12,983 nt of DNA. It comes from CAYMTN01 sp964393335. Its GTDB lineage: Bacteria > Chloroflexota > Anaerolineae > Aggregatilineales > Aggregatilineaceae. This document shows positions 1 through 7,221 of the stretch, in pieces (the stretch's first letter is position 1; the number at the start of each line of letters is the position of its first letter). The stretch spans positions 1 through 12,983 of the forward strand of contig CAYMTN010000157.1 of NCBI GenBank assembly GCA_964393335.1, given 5' to 3'. The position numbers and the translations under genes are program-made. Under the pieces are notes generated by a model that worked only from the letters and a program-made list of their open reading frames with translations, was not told where the DNA came from and ran no database searches.

Positions 1-997
1 CGATAATTTGCTGCAAGATGCGCCCCGATTGGACGGTTACCACATCTATTTCACCACAGGTTCCTTAGAGGCCGACCGCTTTGACCGCAGCGACAGCGGG
101 CTGTCCCGCTTTGCCGGGATGTTAGAGGCGTTGGGGGCGGACCTGTATACGCTTGAATGGCGCGATGGTGTCCCACCGGATGCGGACCTGATCGTCCTGG
201 CGAATCCGGTCAAGTCGCTGGAAGAGGAACAGACCGCGTGGTTGTGGGCCTATTTGCAGGAAGGTGGTCGCCTGCTGGTCATGGCCGATGATACGATGCA
301 GTCACCGGGGAAATTCGGCCTGTTCAACCTGATGTGGACCGACCTGGGCCTGCAACCCGAAGATGACCTGGTCGTCACCGAAGGCGAAATGCGGACCATT
401 CAGTTGGAGCCAGCCAAGGTCAAAGAAGGCGAGCCGACCAATACACCCCCGCCGCCGTTCGATGCGCCCCTGTTGATCGACCAGTTTACGACTGCCGACC
501 TCAATGCAGAGCATCCTATCACGGCAGGGCTTGCGTCGTTGACCTTCTTTGGCAGCCGTTCGCTGGCTATTGACGAAGCGCCCAGCGAATCGCAGGTGAC
601 GGCCCTGGCGTTTTCTTTACCTGAGTTTTACGGTGAAGTGGATTACGCCGATTATCAGAAGACCGGGCGGGTTACCTACGACATCGGCGAAGATACAGCG
701 CGCGCGCCACTGCCGGTAGCAGCTGCGCTGCAAGACAATACGCTGGGCACGCGCATCGTCCTGTTGGGCGACCTGGATTTTGCCCTGAACGGAGGCGGGC
801 TGCAAACGTCACCGTCGTACAGCGGATCGTTTTTGTACCCGGATAACGTACGCTTTTTGATCAATGCCGTGACCTGGCTGCTGGATACGCCGGGCGGGCC
901 GCTGGTCTTCCCCACGCCGGGACCCACAGCGACGGCAACCGTCACCCCTTCGCCTACTCCTACGCCTGTGCCCACAGAAGGTGAAGCGGCTCCTTGA
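1..997 (+). CDS. GldG-like ABC-transporter auxiliary protein, C-terminal part (5'-truncated)
   Basis: The reading frame is open to the left edge, so the true start lies outside the window; the TTG at position 8 is probably an internal Leu codon. The visible ~331 residues resemble the extracytoplasmic auxiliary component of GldG-type ABC systems (ABC_transp_aux / DUF4350-like, glutamine-amidotransferase-like fold). Supporting stretches are a repeated aliphatic strand ending in DADLIVLANP, then GGRLLVMADD, and near the C-terminus RIVLLGDLDFALN followed by FLINAVTWLLDTP. In characterised relatives this protein works with an ABC ATPase and permease in the envelope (gliding or export in Bacteroidetes); the substrate here is unknown. 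The last ~30 residues are a Pro/Thr-rich low-complexity tail (FPTPGPTATATVTPSPTPTP), with no obvious C-terminal membrane helix. It is followed 23 nt later by a paralogous gene on the same strand, so the two probably form an operon. Family assignment is fairly secure, function is not. Confidence 0.7.
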   Translation, partial: DNLLQDAPRLDGYHIYFTTGSLEADRFDRSDSGLSRFAGMLEALGADLYTLEWRDGVPPDADLIVLANPVKSLEEEQTAWLWAYLQEGGRLLVMADDTMQSPGKFGLFNLMWTDLGLQPEDDLVVTEGEMRTIQLEPAKVKEGEPTNTPPPPFDAPLLIDQFTTADLNAEHPITAGLASLTFFGSRSLAIDEAPSESQVTALAFSLPEFYGEVDYADYQKTGRVTYDIGEDTARAPLPVAAALQDNTLGTRIVLLGDLDFALNGGGLQTSPSYSGSFLYPDNVRFLINAVTWLLDTPGGPLVFPTPGPTATATVTPSPTPTPVPTEGEAAP

Positions 998-1020
998 GCG
1001 CGGAATAACGAGGCTCTCTT

Positions 1021-2727
1021 ATGCGACGATGGCGTCTGGGTCTGATTGTACTGTCGCTGGTATTGTTCGTAATCGTACCGGCGATCCCCGGCTATGCCCA
1101 GGATCAGCAGGGGCCGCTGGTCGTGTTTATCGAAGACTCACGGCTGAAAGCGGCGTCTACCCTCGATCCGGGACCGGATGGTGTCACCCGGCTGGAGCAG
1201 ATGTTCCGGGATCAAGGGGCACGAACCCGCTGGTTGGGGTTGCAGTATCCTCTGCCGGACGACGCACAGGTGGTGGTGCTGGTGCGCCCGCTCGCTACGC
1301 TGAATATCGGCGAGATCGCGCGGTTGTGGACGCACGTAGTACGCGGCAACAACCTGCTGATAACGCTTGATCCGAACAACTTGAAAACGATGCGCGGGGA
1401 AGGCAGCAGCGCCACCAAGACGGAAACTGCGAGTTCCGGCCTGGTGGGATTGCTGGCAGGTTTTTTCGGCATCGATCTCCAAAATAACCTCCTGGTGCAG
1501 CCCTGGTTCACTATAGATTCACTGGTAGACCAGACGACGACCTACTTTCCGAGCTATTCGGAAAACGTGGTGCAGCACCCCGTATTCGATCCGTTGGCGT
1601 CGTTTGGCCTGCCGGTGCTGGTGTGGGGCGCACGTTCGATGACGGTTTTTCCGCTGGTGCCAGGTATGAATGCCGTGCCGCTGCTGTATACCGAATCGGG
1701 GTACGGCGAAACGAATTCCAATGTGTTCAAGACCGGCGATAAGGCCGCGCCGCTGGAACTCAACATCGGGACAGACACCATCGGGCACCAGTTCATTGGA
1801 GCGCTGAGCGAAAACACACGCCTGAAATCGCGCGTGGTCCTGCTGGGCGATTCGGAATCACTGCTCAATGAGTATGGCCTGGTGACCGACCAGAACGGCG
1901 ATCCGCTGCATCTTGGGAATTACGTGCTGGCGCAGCGGATGGTGGCCTGGCTGCTCGAACGCCCGGTCGAAGACTGGCCCGCTCTGCCGGGCGGCTATAC
2001 GTGGCTGGCGCTTGACGGCGACGCCGGCGAGTGGGCGGAGCTTACCCCGCTGATCACGGACGGGACAGCCGACGCGTTCGTGGACCGTTACGACATCACG
2101 AATGTGCGCGCTTTCCGTGATGATGGGTATCTCTACCTGTTGGTCGAAACGACCGAACCGCCGAATCCCGCCGTTCGTGTTACGCTCGGCATCGAAAACA
2201 CGTTTGATGGCAAAACCGACGTGACCCTGTCGCTCACGAGCGCCGCAACGGATATTGTATTCCCCGGCGATGAGGCGCGTATTCCCGTGCCGGATGGCGC
2301 GATGGCGGTTGGCCGCGTGATCGAACTGCGCGTGCCGCTGCGTGTTGTGACTACCGGCGCGCTGATCAACGAGTTGTGCCTGTCTGACAGCCGCACAGAC
2401 GTGTCGGCAGCGCCGGTTGACTGCATCCAGACGCTGCCGCTGGTCGTGCCGGTGGCTCGCACGCGAACGCCCCTACCGGTCGCATTCCCGCCGGGGCCGC
2501 GTGTCCTGGTGCGCACGACCGGCACTGTCAACTTGCGCAGCGGGCCGGGCGAGGACTATACGGTGCTCGACGTGCTGAGTAATGGCGTGGAGTTTGCGGC
2601 GACAGGCCGTAACGCCGCCGGGGACTGGGTGCAGGTGGAAAACGCGCTGTTTACCGGCTGGATCGCGGATTTTCTGGTCACGCCGAACATCACGATCACC
2701 GATCTGTCGGTAGTGCCCGGTTTCTAG
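1021..2727 (+). CDS. Secreted GldG/DUF4350-like protein with DOMON/CBM9-like and SH3b domains
   Basis: The protein has 568 residues. The start is ATG with a GAGG-like Shine-Dalgarno about 8 nt upstream. Residues 1-27 form a signal peptide (RRWR, a hydrophobic stretch, then GYA before QDQQ), so it is exported. Residues ~30-315 resemble the preceding protein: DDAQVVVLVRPLATL, NNLLITLDP and RVVLLGDSESLLNEYG followed by RMVAWLLERP match the same landmarks. Residues ~325-480 look like a DOMON/CBM9-type beta sandwich (LALDGDAGEWAEL, then VRAFRDDGYLYLLVET). Residues ~494-555 are a bacterial SH3 (SH3b) domain with the hallmark VNLRSGPGEDYTVLDVL and a GDWVQV/GWI core, often a cell-wall or glycan binding module. 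It is therefore probably an envelope-associated partner of the upstream ABC auxiliary protein. Domain calls are by eye; the substrate is unknown. Confidence 0.75.
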   Translation: MRRWRLGLIVLSLVLFVIVPAIPGYAQDQQGPLVVFIEDSRLKAASTLDPGPDGVTRLEQMFRDQGARTRWLGLQYPLPDDAQVVVLVRPLATLNIGEIARLWTHVVRGNNLLITLDPNNLKTMRGEGSSATKTETASSGLVGLLAGFFGIDLQNNLLVQPWFTIDSLVDQTTTYFPSYSENVVQHPVFDPLASFGLPVLVWGARSMTVFPLVPGMNAVPLLYTESGYGETNSNVFKTGDKAAPLELNIGTDTIGHQFIGALSENTRLKSRVVLLGDSESLLNEYGLVTDQNGDPLHLGNYVLAQRMVAWLLERPVEDWPALPGGYTWLALDGDAGEWAELTPLITDGTADAFVDRYDITNVRAFRDDGYLYLLVETTEPPNPAVRVTLGIENTFDGKTDVTLSLTSAATDIVFPGDEARIPVPDGAMAVGRVIELRVPLRVVTTGALINELCLSDSRTDVSAAPVDCIQTLPLVVPVARTRTPLPVAFPPGPRVLVRTTGTVNLRSGPGEDYTVLDVLSNGVEFAATGRNAAGDWVQVENALFTGWIADFLVTPNITITDLSVVPGF

Positions 2728-2752
2728 CGCGCTGGCGTCGTGCCGTAATCAT

Positions 2753-2786
2753 AACAGCCGCCCGGCCATCCGGGCGGCTGTTTTTT
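2753..2786 (+). terminator. Rho-independent terminator after the GldG-like pair
   Basis: A perfect 13-bp stem (AACAGCCGCCCGG at 2753-2765 pairing with 2770-2782) with a CCAT tetraloop runs into a tract of six T at 2781-2786. It starts 26 nt after the stop codon at 2727. The strand is set by the T tract; the opposite strand lacks one of comparable length. It ends the + strand operon before the convergent cytochrome gene. Confidence 0.92.
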
Positions 2787-2966
2787 CGTATGTGCTGCTG
2801 GCAAGGGGCTCGGCCCATGCAGCGCGCGCCAGTGATTCATGTTCTGGGCGGGCTGCATCCCAATGGCGTTTCCAGACAGGGCACGCGGCGGTACGGCGTC
2901 GATACGGTGGCCCCCCGGCGACCGGATTCGCTCCCCGGACCAGCCGGGACCATCTGGCGTCACGCT
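2787..2966. other. Intergenic spacer with no recognisable gene
   Basis: This is high-GC sequence between the terminator and the cytochrome stop codon. Several short frames are open on both strands, but they overlap each other, lack ribosome-binding sites and show no recognisable protein motif. No second terminator for the - strand cytochrome gene was found here. Confidence 0.5.
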
Positions 2967-4643
2967 TTATCCCTGGACTTCGGCGCTGGCCTGTTCCATC
3001 AAGATGTCCGGCGTATCCCATCCCTTCTGCTGCATCAGATCATAGAATGCGCGGCGGAAGATAAGGCGCGCGTCAACCGTCACCGGACCCGCGCCTGCTG
3101 GGACGGCAAAGGTGTAGGCTGACGTGTTGGTTTCCAGGGCTGGCAGCCGGGTGTCCTCCAGAATTCGTGTCGGACTCCAGTAGGCCCCCGTCGGCGTGAC
3201 TTCGGTCCATATCTCCTGAAGAATCTTGGCGAAATAGACGCCCGGCGTGCCCTGGAGATCGCCTGCCCAGTCCGGTAGGGTCGGGCCTTCGACCAGAGAC
3301 AGGGTGTTACCCTGCGCATCGGTGGCCGTCACGACGACGAAAATCTGGCGCAGCGGCGAATCGGTGGGGATGTGATGCCCCGCCTGCGTGTTGGTCACCT
3401 CGACCGTAACGATCACCTGGTTGTTGGCCTGCTCCGCCGTCATGGTCAGATCGGCGGTGTTTTGCAGCAGGTTTTCGTCGGCTGCGCCAGGCATCCGGTG
3501 GCTGAAGATAGTCGCCGGGTCGCGTGCCTGGGCCTGTTCGGTGTTGGCGATGCGTGTAGCTCCCAGCGGCGGCATGTGGCAGTCCTGGCAGGTTTTCCCG
3601 GCGTCGGGATCGCTGTACGGGCTATCCAACCATTCGCCAAAGGAATTGTAGATGGTCGTGTCCCAAAAGGTCCCGAAGTGGCAGGCGGCACAGAACGCGC
3701 TCCCGGTTTGCAGCGGGGAATAGGTATCCTCGCCGGGCGCAACATCATCATACGGCCCGGCAAAAAACTGATGTCCCTCCGGCGGGCGGCGGAACTCAAT
3801 CGACAGCACGCCGGGCATGTTGGCATAGGGCAGGCCGGTCGTGGGGCTGAGATAAACATCCCATACCTTGTGGCAGAAATCGCACGCGATCCCTTCCGCG
3901 CCAACGCCGGAAACCCCGGTCGGATCGGTGCTGTAGGGGACGTTGATCGCCGCCACAGGGGCATGACACGCGGCGCAGTTCCCGGCAGTAGCGGGGAAGT
4001 CGAGCTTATAGCCGGGGCCGTAGTAGGGCTGGGATGGATCGGGACGCAGTGGGAAGCGGCCATAATCACGGCTGTACCCGTAGCGGGTGGCCGGACTCTG
4101 GTTTCCGTCCACGTCCGTGCCGGTGTACATGGTCAGGAAGCGCGGATTCACCGCCGCCTGCGAGTGTGCATCCAGCCGCCACTCATCGACGGGCAGGGTG
4201 AAGCGTATGTCCGTCCCTTCGCGGCTGTGACATTGGCTGCATCCCTGGTTCTCGCCCTCTCCGGGATGGTACTGCGAAGGCAGCCACTCGTAATCCGGGT
4301 TGTCCGCCGCGCTGTGCGCGATCAGGACCAACCGGATACCGGTTTGGCCCGGTGACGCTTCGACCGGCCCCACGCAGTAGTAGCCGGATGCCCAGGTCGT
4401 GAGCGGGTACGCGCCTTCGCCCGGCAGTTCCAACACGAACGTCCCGTCCACATCCGACTGCGTCATAGAGGCTGTGGTCTGGATGCGAACGACCGCCCCG
4501 GCGACCGGATCACCCGTTTCATCCACGACCGTGCCGGATGCCGTGCTGGCGGATTGTCCGGTTGCCGTTGCTGCGCTGCCGAGAACCAGTCCTGCCAGCA
4601 CCAGCCCAAGACTCGCTGCCAGAAAAAGCCAATGTTGCCTCAT
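2967..4643 (-). CDS. Secreted five-heme cytochrome c with N-terminal carboxypeptidase-regulatory-like domain
   Basis: The protein has 558 residues. The start is ATG preceded by GGAGGAG about 4 nt upstream, a strong ribosome-binding site. Residues 1-30 are a signal peptide. Residues ~35-108 resemble a carboxypeptidase regulatory-like beta sandwich (GTVVDETGDPVAGAVVRI, then DVDGTFVLELP). Five CXXCH heme c sites follow: C135-SQ-CH139, C223-AA-CH227, C254-DF-CH258, C318-AA-CH322 and C352-QD-CH356. The C-terminal ~150 residues form an Ig-like beta region (VIVTVEVTNTQAGHHIPTDS) typical of the tail of many multiheme cytochromes of unknown substrate. It probably acts outside the membrane in electron transfer. 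Distal His ligands such as H110, H126, H160, H291 and H382 are possible but unassigned. No quinol oxidase or maturation genes are nearby, so the redox partner is unknown. The heme count is read directly from the sequence; the family is inferred. Confidence 0.85.
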   Translation of the reverse strand: MRQHWLFLAASLGLVLAGLVLGSAATATGQSASTASGTVVDETGDPVAGAVVRIQTTASMTQSDVDGTFVLELPGEGAYPLTTWASGYYCVGPVEASPGQTGIRLVLIAHSAADNPDYEWLPSQYHPGEGENQGCSQCHSREGTDIRFTLPVDEWRLDAHSQAAVNPRFLTMYTGTDVDGNQSPATRYGYSRDYGRFPLRPDPSQPYYGPGYKLDFPATAGNCAACHAPVAAINVPYSTDPTGVSGVGAEGIACDFCHKVWDVYLSPTTGLPYANMPGVLSIEFRRPPEGHQFFAGPYDDVAPGEDTYSPLQTGSAFCAACHFGTFWDTTIYNSFGEWLDSPYSDPDAGKTCQDCHMPPLGATRIANTEQAQARDPATIFSHRMPGAADENLLQNTADLTMTAEQANNQVIVTVEVTNTQAGHHIPTDSPLRQIFVVVTATDAQGNTLSLVEGPTLPDWAGDLQGTPGVYFAKILQEIWTEVTPTGAYWSPTRILEDTRLPALETNTSAYTFAVPAGAGPVTVDARLIFRRAFYDLMQQKGWDTPDILMEQASAEVQG

Positions 4644-4732
4644 ACTCTCCTCCAGGGGTACTGGTGGTTCTGCGTCTGTTCAACTCGTTCGCACGCTCGT
4701 TTTGTCTTCGTTGGTGGAATCTCTCCGAGATC

Positions 4733-4741
4733 ATCATATCA
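4733..4741 (-). promoter_or_regulatory. Possible extended -10 promoter for the cytochrome gene
   Basis: On the - strand the sequence reads TGATATGAT: a TATGAT hexamer, one mismatch from TATAAT, with the TG of an extended -10. It lies about 90 nt upstream of the cytochrome ATG. No good -35 element stands at 16-18 nt, so this is only a candidate. Confidence 0.35.
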
Positions 4742-4784
4742 CAGACGGCGCGCAACCGGCACGTATGCCGGATGGCCGGTCTGC

Positions 4785-4824
4785 CCAAAACGAACGAACC
4801 AGCGATCTGGGCGCTGGTTCGTTT
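4785..4824 (-). terminator. Terminator hairpin downstream of tRNA-Ile/Met(CAU)
   Basis: A perfect 12-bp stem (AACGAACCAGCG at 4793-4804 with CGCTGGTTCGTT at 4812-4823) has a 7-nt loop. Read on the - strand it lies 15 nt beyond the tRNA 3' end and is followed by CGTTTTG, a weak U tract. It also shields the tRNA from the cytochrome promoter region downstream. The + strand side has no better T run, and no + strand gene ends here, so the - strand reading fits best. Confidence 0.65.
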
Positions 4825-4838
4825 CATCTCAAAATTAG

Positions 4839-4911
4839 TGGGCCCGGCAGGATTCGAACCTGCGACCGACCGGTTATGAGCCGGCTGCTCTAACCGCTGA
4901 GCTACGGGCCC
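4839..4911 (-). tRNA. trnI: tRNA with CAU anticodon, probably tRNA-Ile2 (lysidine type)
   Basis: A complete 73-nt cloverleaf can be folded. It has a 7-bp acceptor stem GGGCCCG/CGGGCCC, D arm GCTC...GAGC, a 5-bp anticodon stem GCCGG/CCGGT, loop CTCATAA with anticodon CAU, T arm GCAGG-TTCGAAT-CCTGC, and A73. CCA is not encoded. The anticodon arm and variable region (GCAG.CGGCTCATAACCG....GGTCG.AGG) look more like bacterial tRNA-Ile2, whose C34 is converted to lysidine by TilS to read AUA, than elongator tRNA-Met. It is not initiator tRNA. The Ile/Met choice is from memory of family sequences and is less certain than the tRNA call itself. Confidence 0.9.
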
Positions 4912-4918
4912 CTACTTG

Positions 4919-4947
4919 AAAAAAACGTCCAGAGTCTCCGGACGTTT
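4919..4947 (-). terminator. Rho-independent terminator directly after tRNA-Gly
   Basis: Read on the - strand, an 8-bp perfect stem AAACGTCC/GGACGTTT (4947-4940 with 4930-4923) and a 9-nt loop run into seven consecutive T (4925-4919). The hairpin starts 5 nt after the 3' end of tRNA-Gly and ends 8 nt before the 5' end of the next tRNA on the same strand, so it separates two co-oriented tRNAs. Confidence 0.75.
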
Positions 4948-4951
4948 CGAA

Positions 4952-5022
4952 AGCGGGCAACGGGGCTCGAACCCGTGATAACAGCTTGGAAGGCTGTAGT
5001 GTTACCGCTACACCATGCCCGC
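4952..5022 (-). tRNA. trnG: tRNA-Gly(UCC)
   Basis: A complete 71-nt cloverleaf can be folded: acceptor GCGGGCA/TGCCCGC, D arm GTGT...ACAC, anticodon stem ACAGC/GCTGT, loop CTTCCAA with anticodon UCC, T arm ACGGG-TTCGAGC-CCCGT, and U73 as usual for bacterial tRNA-Gly. CCA is not encoded. It decodes GGA and GGG. Confidence 0.95.
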
Positions 5023-5038
5023 ACCACAGTCTGGCAGT

Positions 5039-5067
5039 ATCTTACCCGAACCTGCCGGAGTTCGCAA
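5039..5067 (-). promoter_or_regulatory. Probable sigma-70-type promoter of tRNA-Gly
   Basis: On the - strand TTGCGA (5067-5062) and TAAGAT (5044-5039) are separated by exactly 17 nt. Each hexamer matches consensus at four of six positions. The implied start lies about 10 nt upstream of the tRNA 5' end, a normal leader length. Confidence 0.5.
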
Positions 5068-5194
5068 TATCCGTTTGGCCGGGGCGGCCCACCGGTCGGA
5101 CCCGCCGAATCGCATGAGGAAGCAGCCTCTGCCCTGTGAACCACTCACCCTCTCGCCGGGCTGATCGGCTGCCCATGCAGCGGGCCGCGTGCGG

Positions 5195-5200
5195 TATAAT
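5195..5200 (+). promoter_or_regulatory. -10 element (TATAAT) for the Cys/His-module gene
   Basis: A perfect TATAAT stands 25 nt before the preferred ATG at 5225. No convincing -35 is seen at 17 nt. Its position argues against the longer frame that starts at the GTG at 5189, because that start would lie upstream of the transcript. Confidence 0.55.
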
Positions 5201-5224
5201 CGGCGGGCAACGCACGGATCGTAT

Positions 5225-5914
5225 ATGAGACACGACTCCATGAAACTATCGTCACGCGCCCATGAACTTCTGCAAGCCTTCGAACTGTCCGGCTGCCCGG
5301 TGTGCCGTCTGACAGCCGACAGCGTACACGGTTACCTGGGCAGCCTGGTGTACGAATACGTCAACAAGCCGCCGACACACATGGCGGTCCGCGCGGCGCG
5401 TGGATTTTGTACGACGCACGCCTGGCACGCGCTGGAACAGATCAACGCCAGCGCCTTGGGGATCGCCGTGTTGTACGAAGGATTGATTCGAAATCTGCTC
5501 AAAGATATGGGTGAGATCGCGCCGGACAGCGGGCGGCGGCAGGTCAGCCAGGCGATCAGCGCGCTCAAACCGCAAGCGCCGTGCCCGGCGTGCCAGCACC
5601 GTGACATTATCGAAGAACATATTGTACGCAACCTGCTGGAACACCTCGAGCAGCCGGAATTTGCGGCTGCATTGGGCCGTTCGGCAGGGTTATGTTTGCC
5701 CCATTTGCGGCAGGCGCTCGATCAGGGCGGTCATCACACGGCCAAAGCGACTCTGCTGGCGGCGCAGCAGACCATCTGGGCGGCGCTTCAGCGCGATCTG
5801 ACCGAGTACGTCCGTAAAAATGATTACCGGTTTGCCGACGAAGACATGGGCGACGAAGGTACCGGCCCGCGCCGTGCCATTGAAGGGTTCGCGGGCGCGA
5901 AAGACATCCGCTGA
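5225..5914 (+). CDS. Protein with duplicated CPxC...CxxH module (DUF6062-like), function unknown
   Basis: The protein has 229 residues from the ATG at 5225; an ATG at 5240 is an alternative, and neither has a strong Shine-Dalgarno. Two copies of one Cys/His module are visible: C24-PV-C27 with FC62-TT-H65, and C120-PA-C123 with LC157-LP-H160. The spacing between the pairs is nearly the same (35 and 34 residues). This suggests two zinc- or other metal-binding helical repeats, as in DUF6062-type proteins of Firmicutes and Chloroflexota. There is no signal peptide or membrane segment, so it is probably cytoplasmic. The C-terminal ~50 residues are polar and acidic. No enzymatic motif is seen. It is transcribed alone and converges with the 84-aa gene, with 20 nt between the stops. 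Coding status is well supported; the role is unknown. Confidence 0.75.
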   Translation: MRHDSMKLSSRAHELLQAFELSGCPVCRLTADSVHGYLGSLVYEYVNKPPTHMAVRAARGFCTTHAWHALEQINASALGIAVLYEGLIRNLLKDMGEIAPDSGRRQVSQAISALKPQAPCPACQHRDIIEEHIVRNLLEHLEQPEFAAALGRSAGLCLPHLRQALDQGGHHTAKATLLAAQQTIWAALQRDLTEYVRKNDYRFADEDMGDEGTGPRRAIEGFAGAKDIR

Positions 5915-5934
5915 ACGACCGGCAGCCACCGGGC

Positions 5935-6189
5935 TTATTCTACGATCAGAAAGACCTGGTCGCCGGAACGCACCGCCTCATCGACCTTCATCGCCACTTC
6001 TTGACCGGGCATCGCGCGCTCGATGGGCTGGTAGTTGATCTGCATCGAGAGCACCTGCTGTTCCAGACCGGTGTGCGGCCCCTCGAACAGCACCCAATCT
6101 TCAAGATACAGCTCGTCTTCCAGCCGGACCACGGCCACACTGATCCGGTCAAAAAAATGCGTCACAACGCCAATATACTGGTAATCCAT
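5935..6189 (-). CDS. Small EF-Tu domain-2-like (translation elongation factor-like) protein
   Basis: The protein has 84 residues with a perfect AAAGGAGG Shine-Dalgarno 8 nt before the ATG. It consists almost entirely of beta strands (YIGVVTHFFDRISVAVVRL, LYLEDWVLFEG, EVAMKVDEAVRSGDQVFLI). This matches stand-alone proteins annotated as translation elongation factor-like, which share the second-domain beta barrel of EF-Tu and the same fold near U32 peptidases. No GTPase domain is present, so it is not a working elongation factor. The conserved-looking VGRVTHFF-type start and the closing VRSGDQVF...V are usual for the family. It lies 30 nt downstream of the radical SAM gene on the same strand, so co-transcription is likely. 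The molecular role is unknown. Confidence 0.75.
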   Translation of the reverse strand: MDYQYIGVVTHFFDRISVAVVRLEDELYLEDWVLFEGPHTGLEQQVLSMQINYQPIERAMPGQEVAMKVDEAVRSGDQVFLIVE

Positions 6190-6219
6190 CTGCGCGCCTC
6201 CTTTGCGACACAGTCGATT

Positions 6220-7161
6220 CTATAACAGCCGGGCGAACCAGCCCTGGCGCTCGTCCAGGCGCAGGCCAGCCTGCCGGGCGATATCTTTGGCGATGGCGAC
6301 TTCATCGCGGCCCACCGGGCGGTTGAGGGGCGCGATCTGCTGCTCGCGGACGCGCCACGCCGGGTGGTATTGGCCCATGACGTTGATGTAGGTGTGTGGC
6401 GAGATTTCCTCGGCCAGAAAACGCACGATAGCCGCCGACCCGGCGATGTCATCCGGCAGCACCAGGTGGCGCACGAGTAGCCCGCGCACGGCGATCCCGT
6501 CGCCATCCAGCACCAGGTCACCGACCTGGCGGTACATCTCGCGCACGGCGGCCTGGTTGTGCGCCGGATAATCGGGCACTTTCGAATAGCGCTGCGCGAG
6601 TGTTTCATCGGCGTATTTCATATCCGGCATGTAAATGTCGATGATACCATCCAGCAGGCGCAGCCCGGCCAGCGAATCATAACCGCCCGTGTTGTAGACC
6701 AGCGGGATATGCAGCCCATGCTGGGCCGCACGGGACACAGCCGCGATGATCGGCGCGATCACGTGGCTGGGCGATACGAAGTTGATGTTGTGGCAGCCGA
6801 GCGCTTGCAGCCGCAGCATCACGCCAGCCAGTTCGTCGGCACTGACCGCGCGACCGTCGCCGCCCTGGCTGATCTCATAGTTCTGGCAGAACTGGCAGCG
6901 TAGATTGCAGCGCGAAAAAAAGATGGTGCCGGAGCCGCGCCAGCCGCGCAGCGGGTCTTCCTCGCCCATGTGCGGGAACGCGCTGCTGATGATCGCCTCG
7001 GTGCCGGTGCCGCAGAATCCGGTCTGGCGCGTGCGGTCCACGTGGCAGGCCCACGCGCACAGGTCGCAGTCTTTCAGCGCGGCCTGCGCCTGCCGGACAC
7101 GCGCCGGAAAACCGCCGTCACGCAGCAAGCGCCGGTATGCGGGTTCGGGGTGCGGAGCCAT
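6220..7161 (-). CDS. Radical SAM protein, COG1313 / PflX family
   Basis: The protein has 313 residues from the preferred ATG at 7161. The radical SAM cluster motif is C85-NLR-C89-QF-C92 (CX3CX2C), inside GSGTIFFSRCNLRCQFCQNY. An upstream Cys set, C32, C35, C39 and C50 (CDLCAWACHVDRTRQTGFC), may bind a second Fe-S cluster. HNINFVSPSHV, PLVYNTGGYDS, DIYMPDMKY and GLLVRHLVLPDD are strongly reminiscent of the PflX group, relatives of pyruvate formate-lyase activating enzyme whose substrate is not established. No glycyl radical enzyme gene is present here. The longer frame starting at 7206 is rejected because its ATG overlaps a TACAAT -10 element, while 7161 has AGGAAGG 9 nt upstream. It probably heads an operon with the EF-Tu-like gene. 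Confidence 0.85.
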   Translation of the reverse strand: MAPHPEPAYRRLLRDGGFPARVRQAQAALKDCDLCAWACHVDRTRQTGFCGTGTEAIISSAFPHMGEEDPLRGWRGSGTIFFSRCNLRCQFCQNYEISQGGDGRAVSADELAGVMLRLQALGCHNINFVSPSHVIAPIIAAVSRAAQHGLHIPLVYNTGGYDSLAGLRLLDGIIDIYMPDMKYADETLAQRYSKVPDYPAHNQAAVREMYRQVGDLVLDGDGIAVRGLLVRHLVLPDDIAGSAAIVRFLAEEISPHTYINVMGQYHPAWRVREQQIAPLNRPVGRDEVAIAKDIARQAGLRLDERQGWFARLL

Positions 7162-7204
7162 GACGACGAACCTTCCTGCTACTATGAACGTGCGCCATAC
7201 CCGC

Positions 7205-7210
7205 ATTGTA
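7205..7210 (-). promoter_or_regulatory. -10 element (TACAAT) of the radical SAM operon
   Basis: TACAAT on the - strand differs from TATAAT at one base and lies 44 nt upstream of the preferred start at 7161. The -35 position (7233-7228, CTTCTT) is poor and overlaps the inverted repeats shared with the restriction-modification promoter. Confidence 0.5.
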
Positions 7211-7221
7211 GCACAGGTTTG

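Noticed and set aside
3372..4355. Long + strand frame opposite the cytochrome gene
   Set aside because: It is an antisense shadow in high-GC sequence; the - strand has a signal peptide and five heme sites.
4839..4911. Initiator tRNA-fMet
   Set aside because: The acceptor stem starts with a paired G-C and the anticodon stem lacks the three consecutive G-C pairs of initiators.
5189..5224. GTG start at 5189 for the Cys/His-module protein
   Set aside because: It precedes and spans the TATAAT at 5195-5200, so it would be upstream of the transcript.
7162..7206. Longer N-terminus for the radical SAM protein (start at 7206)
   Set aside because: The ATG lies inside the TACAAT -10 element and has no ribosome-binding site; the ATG at 7161 has AGGAAGG at good spacing.
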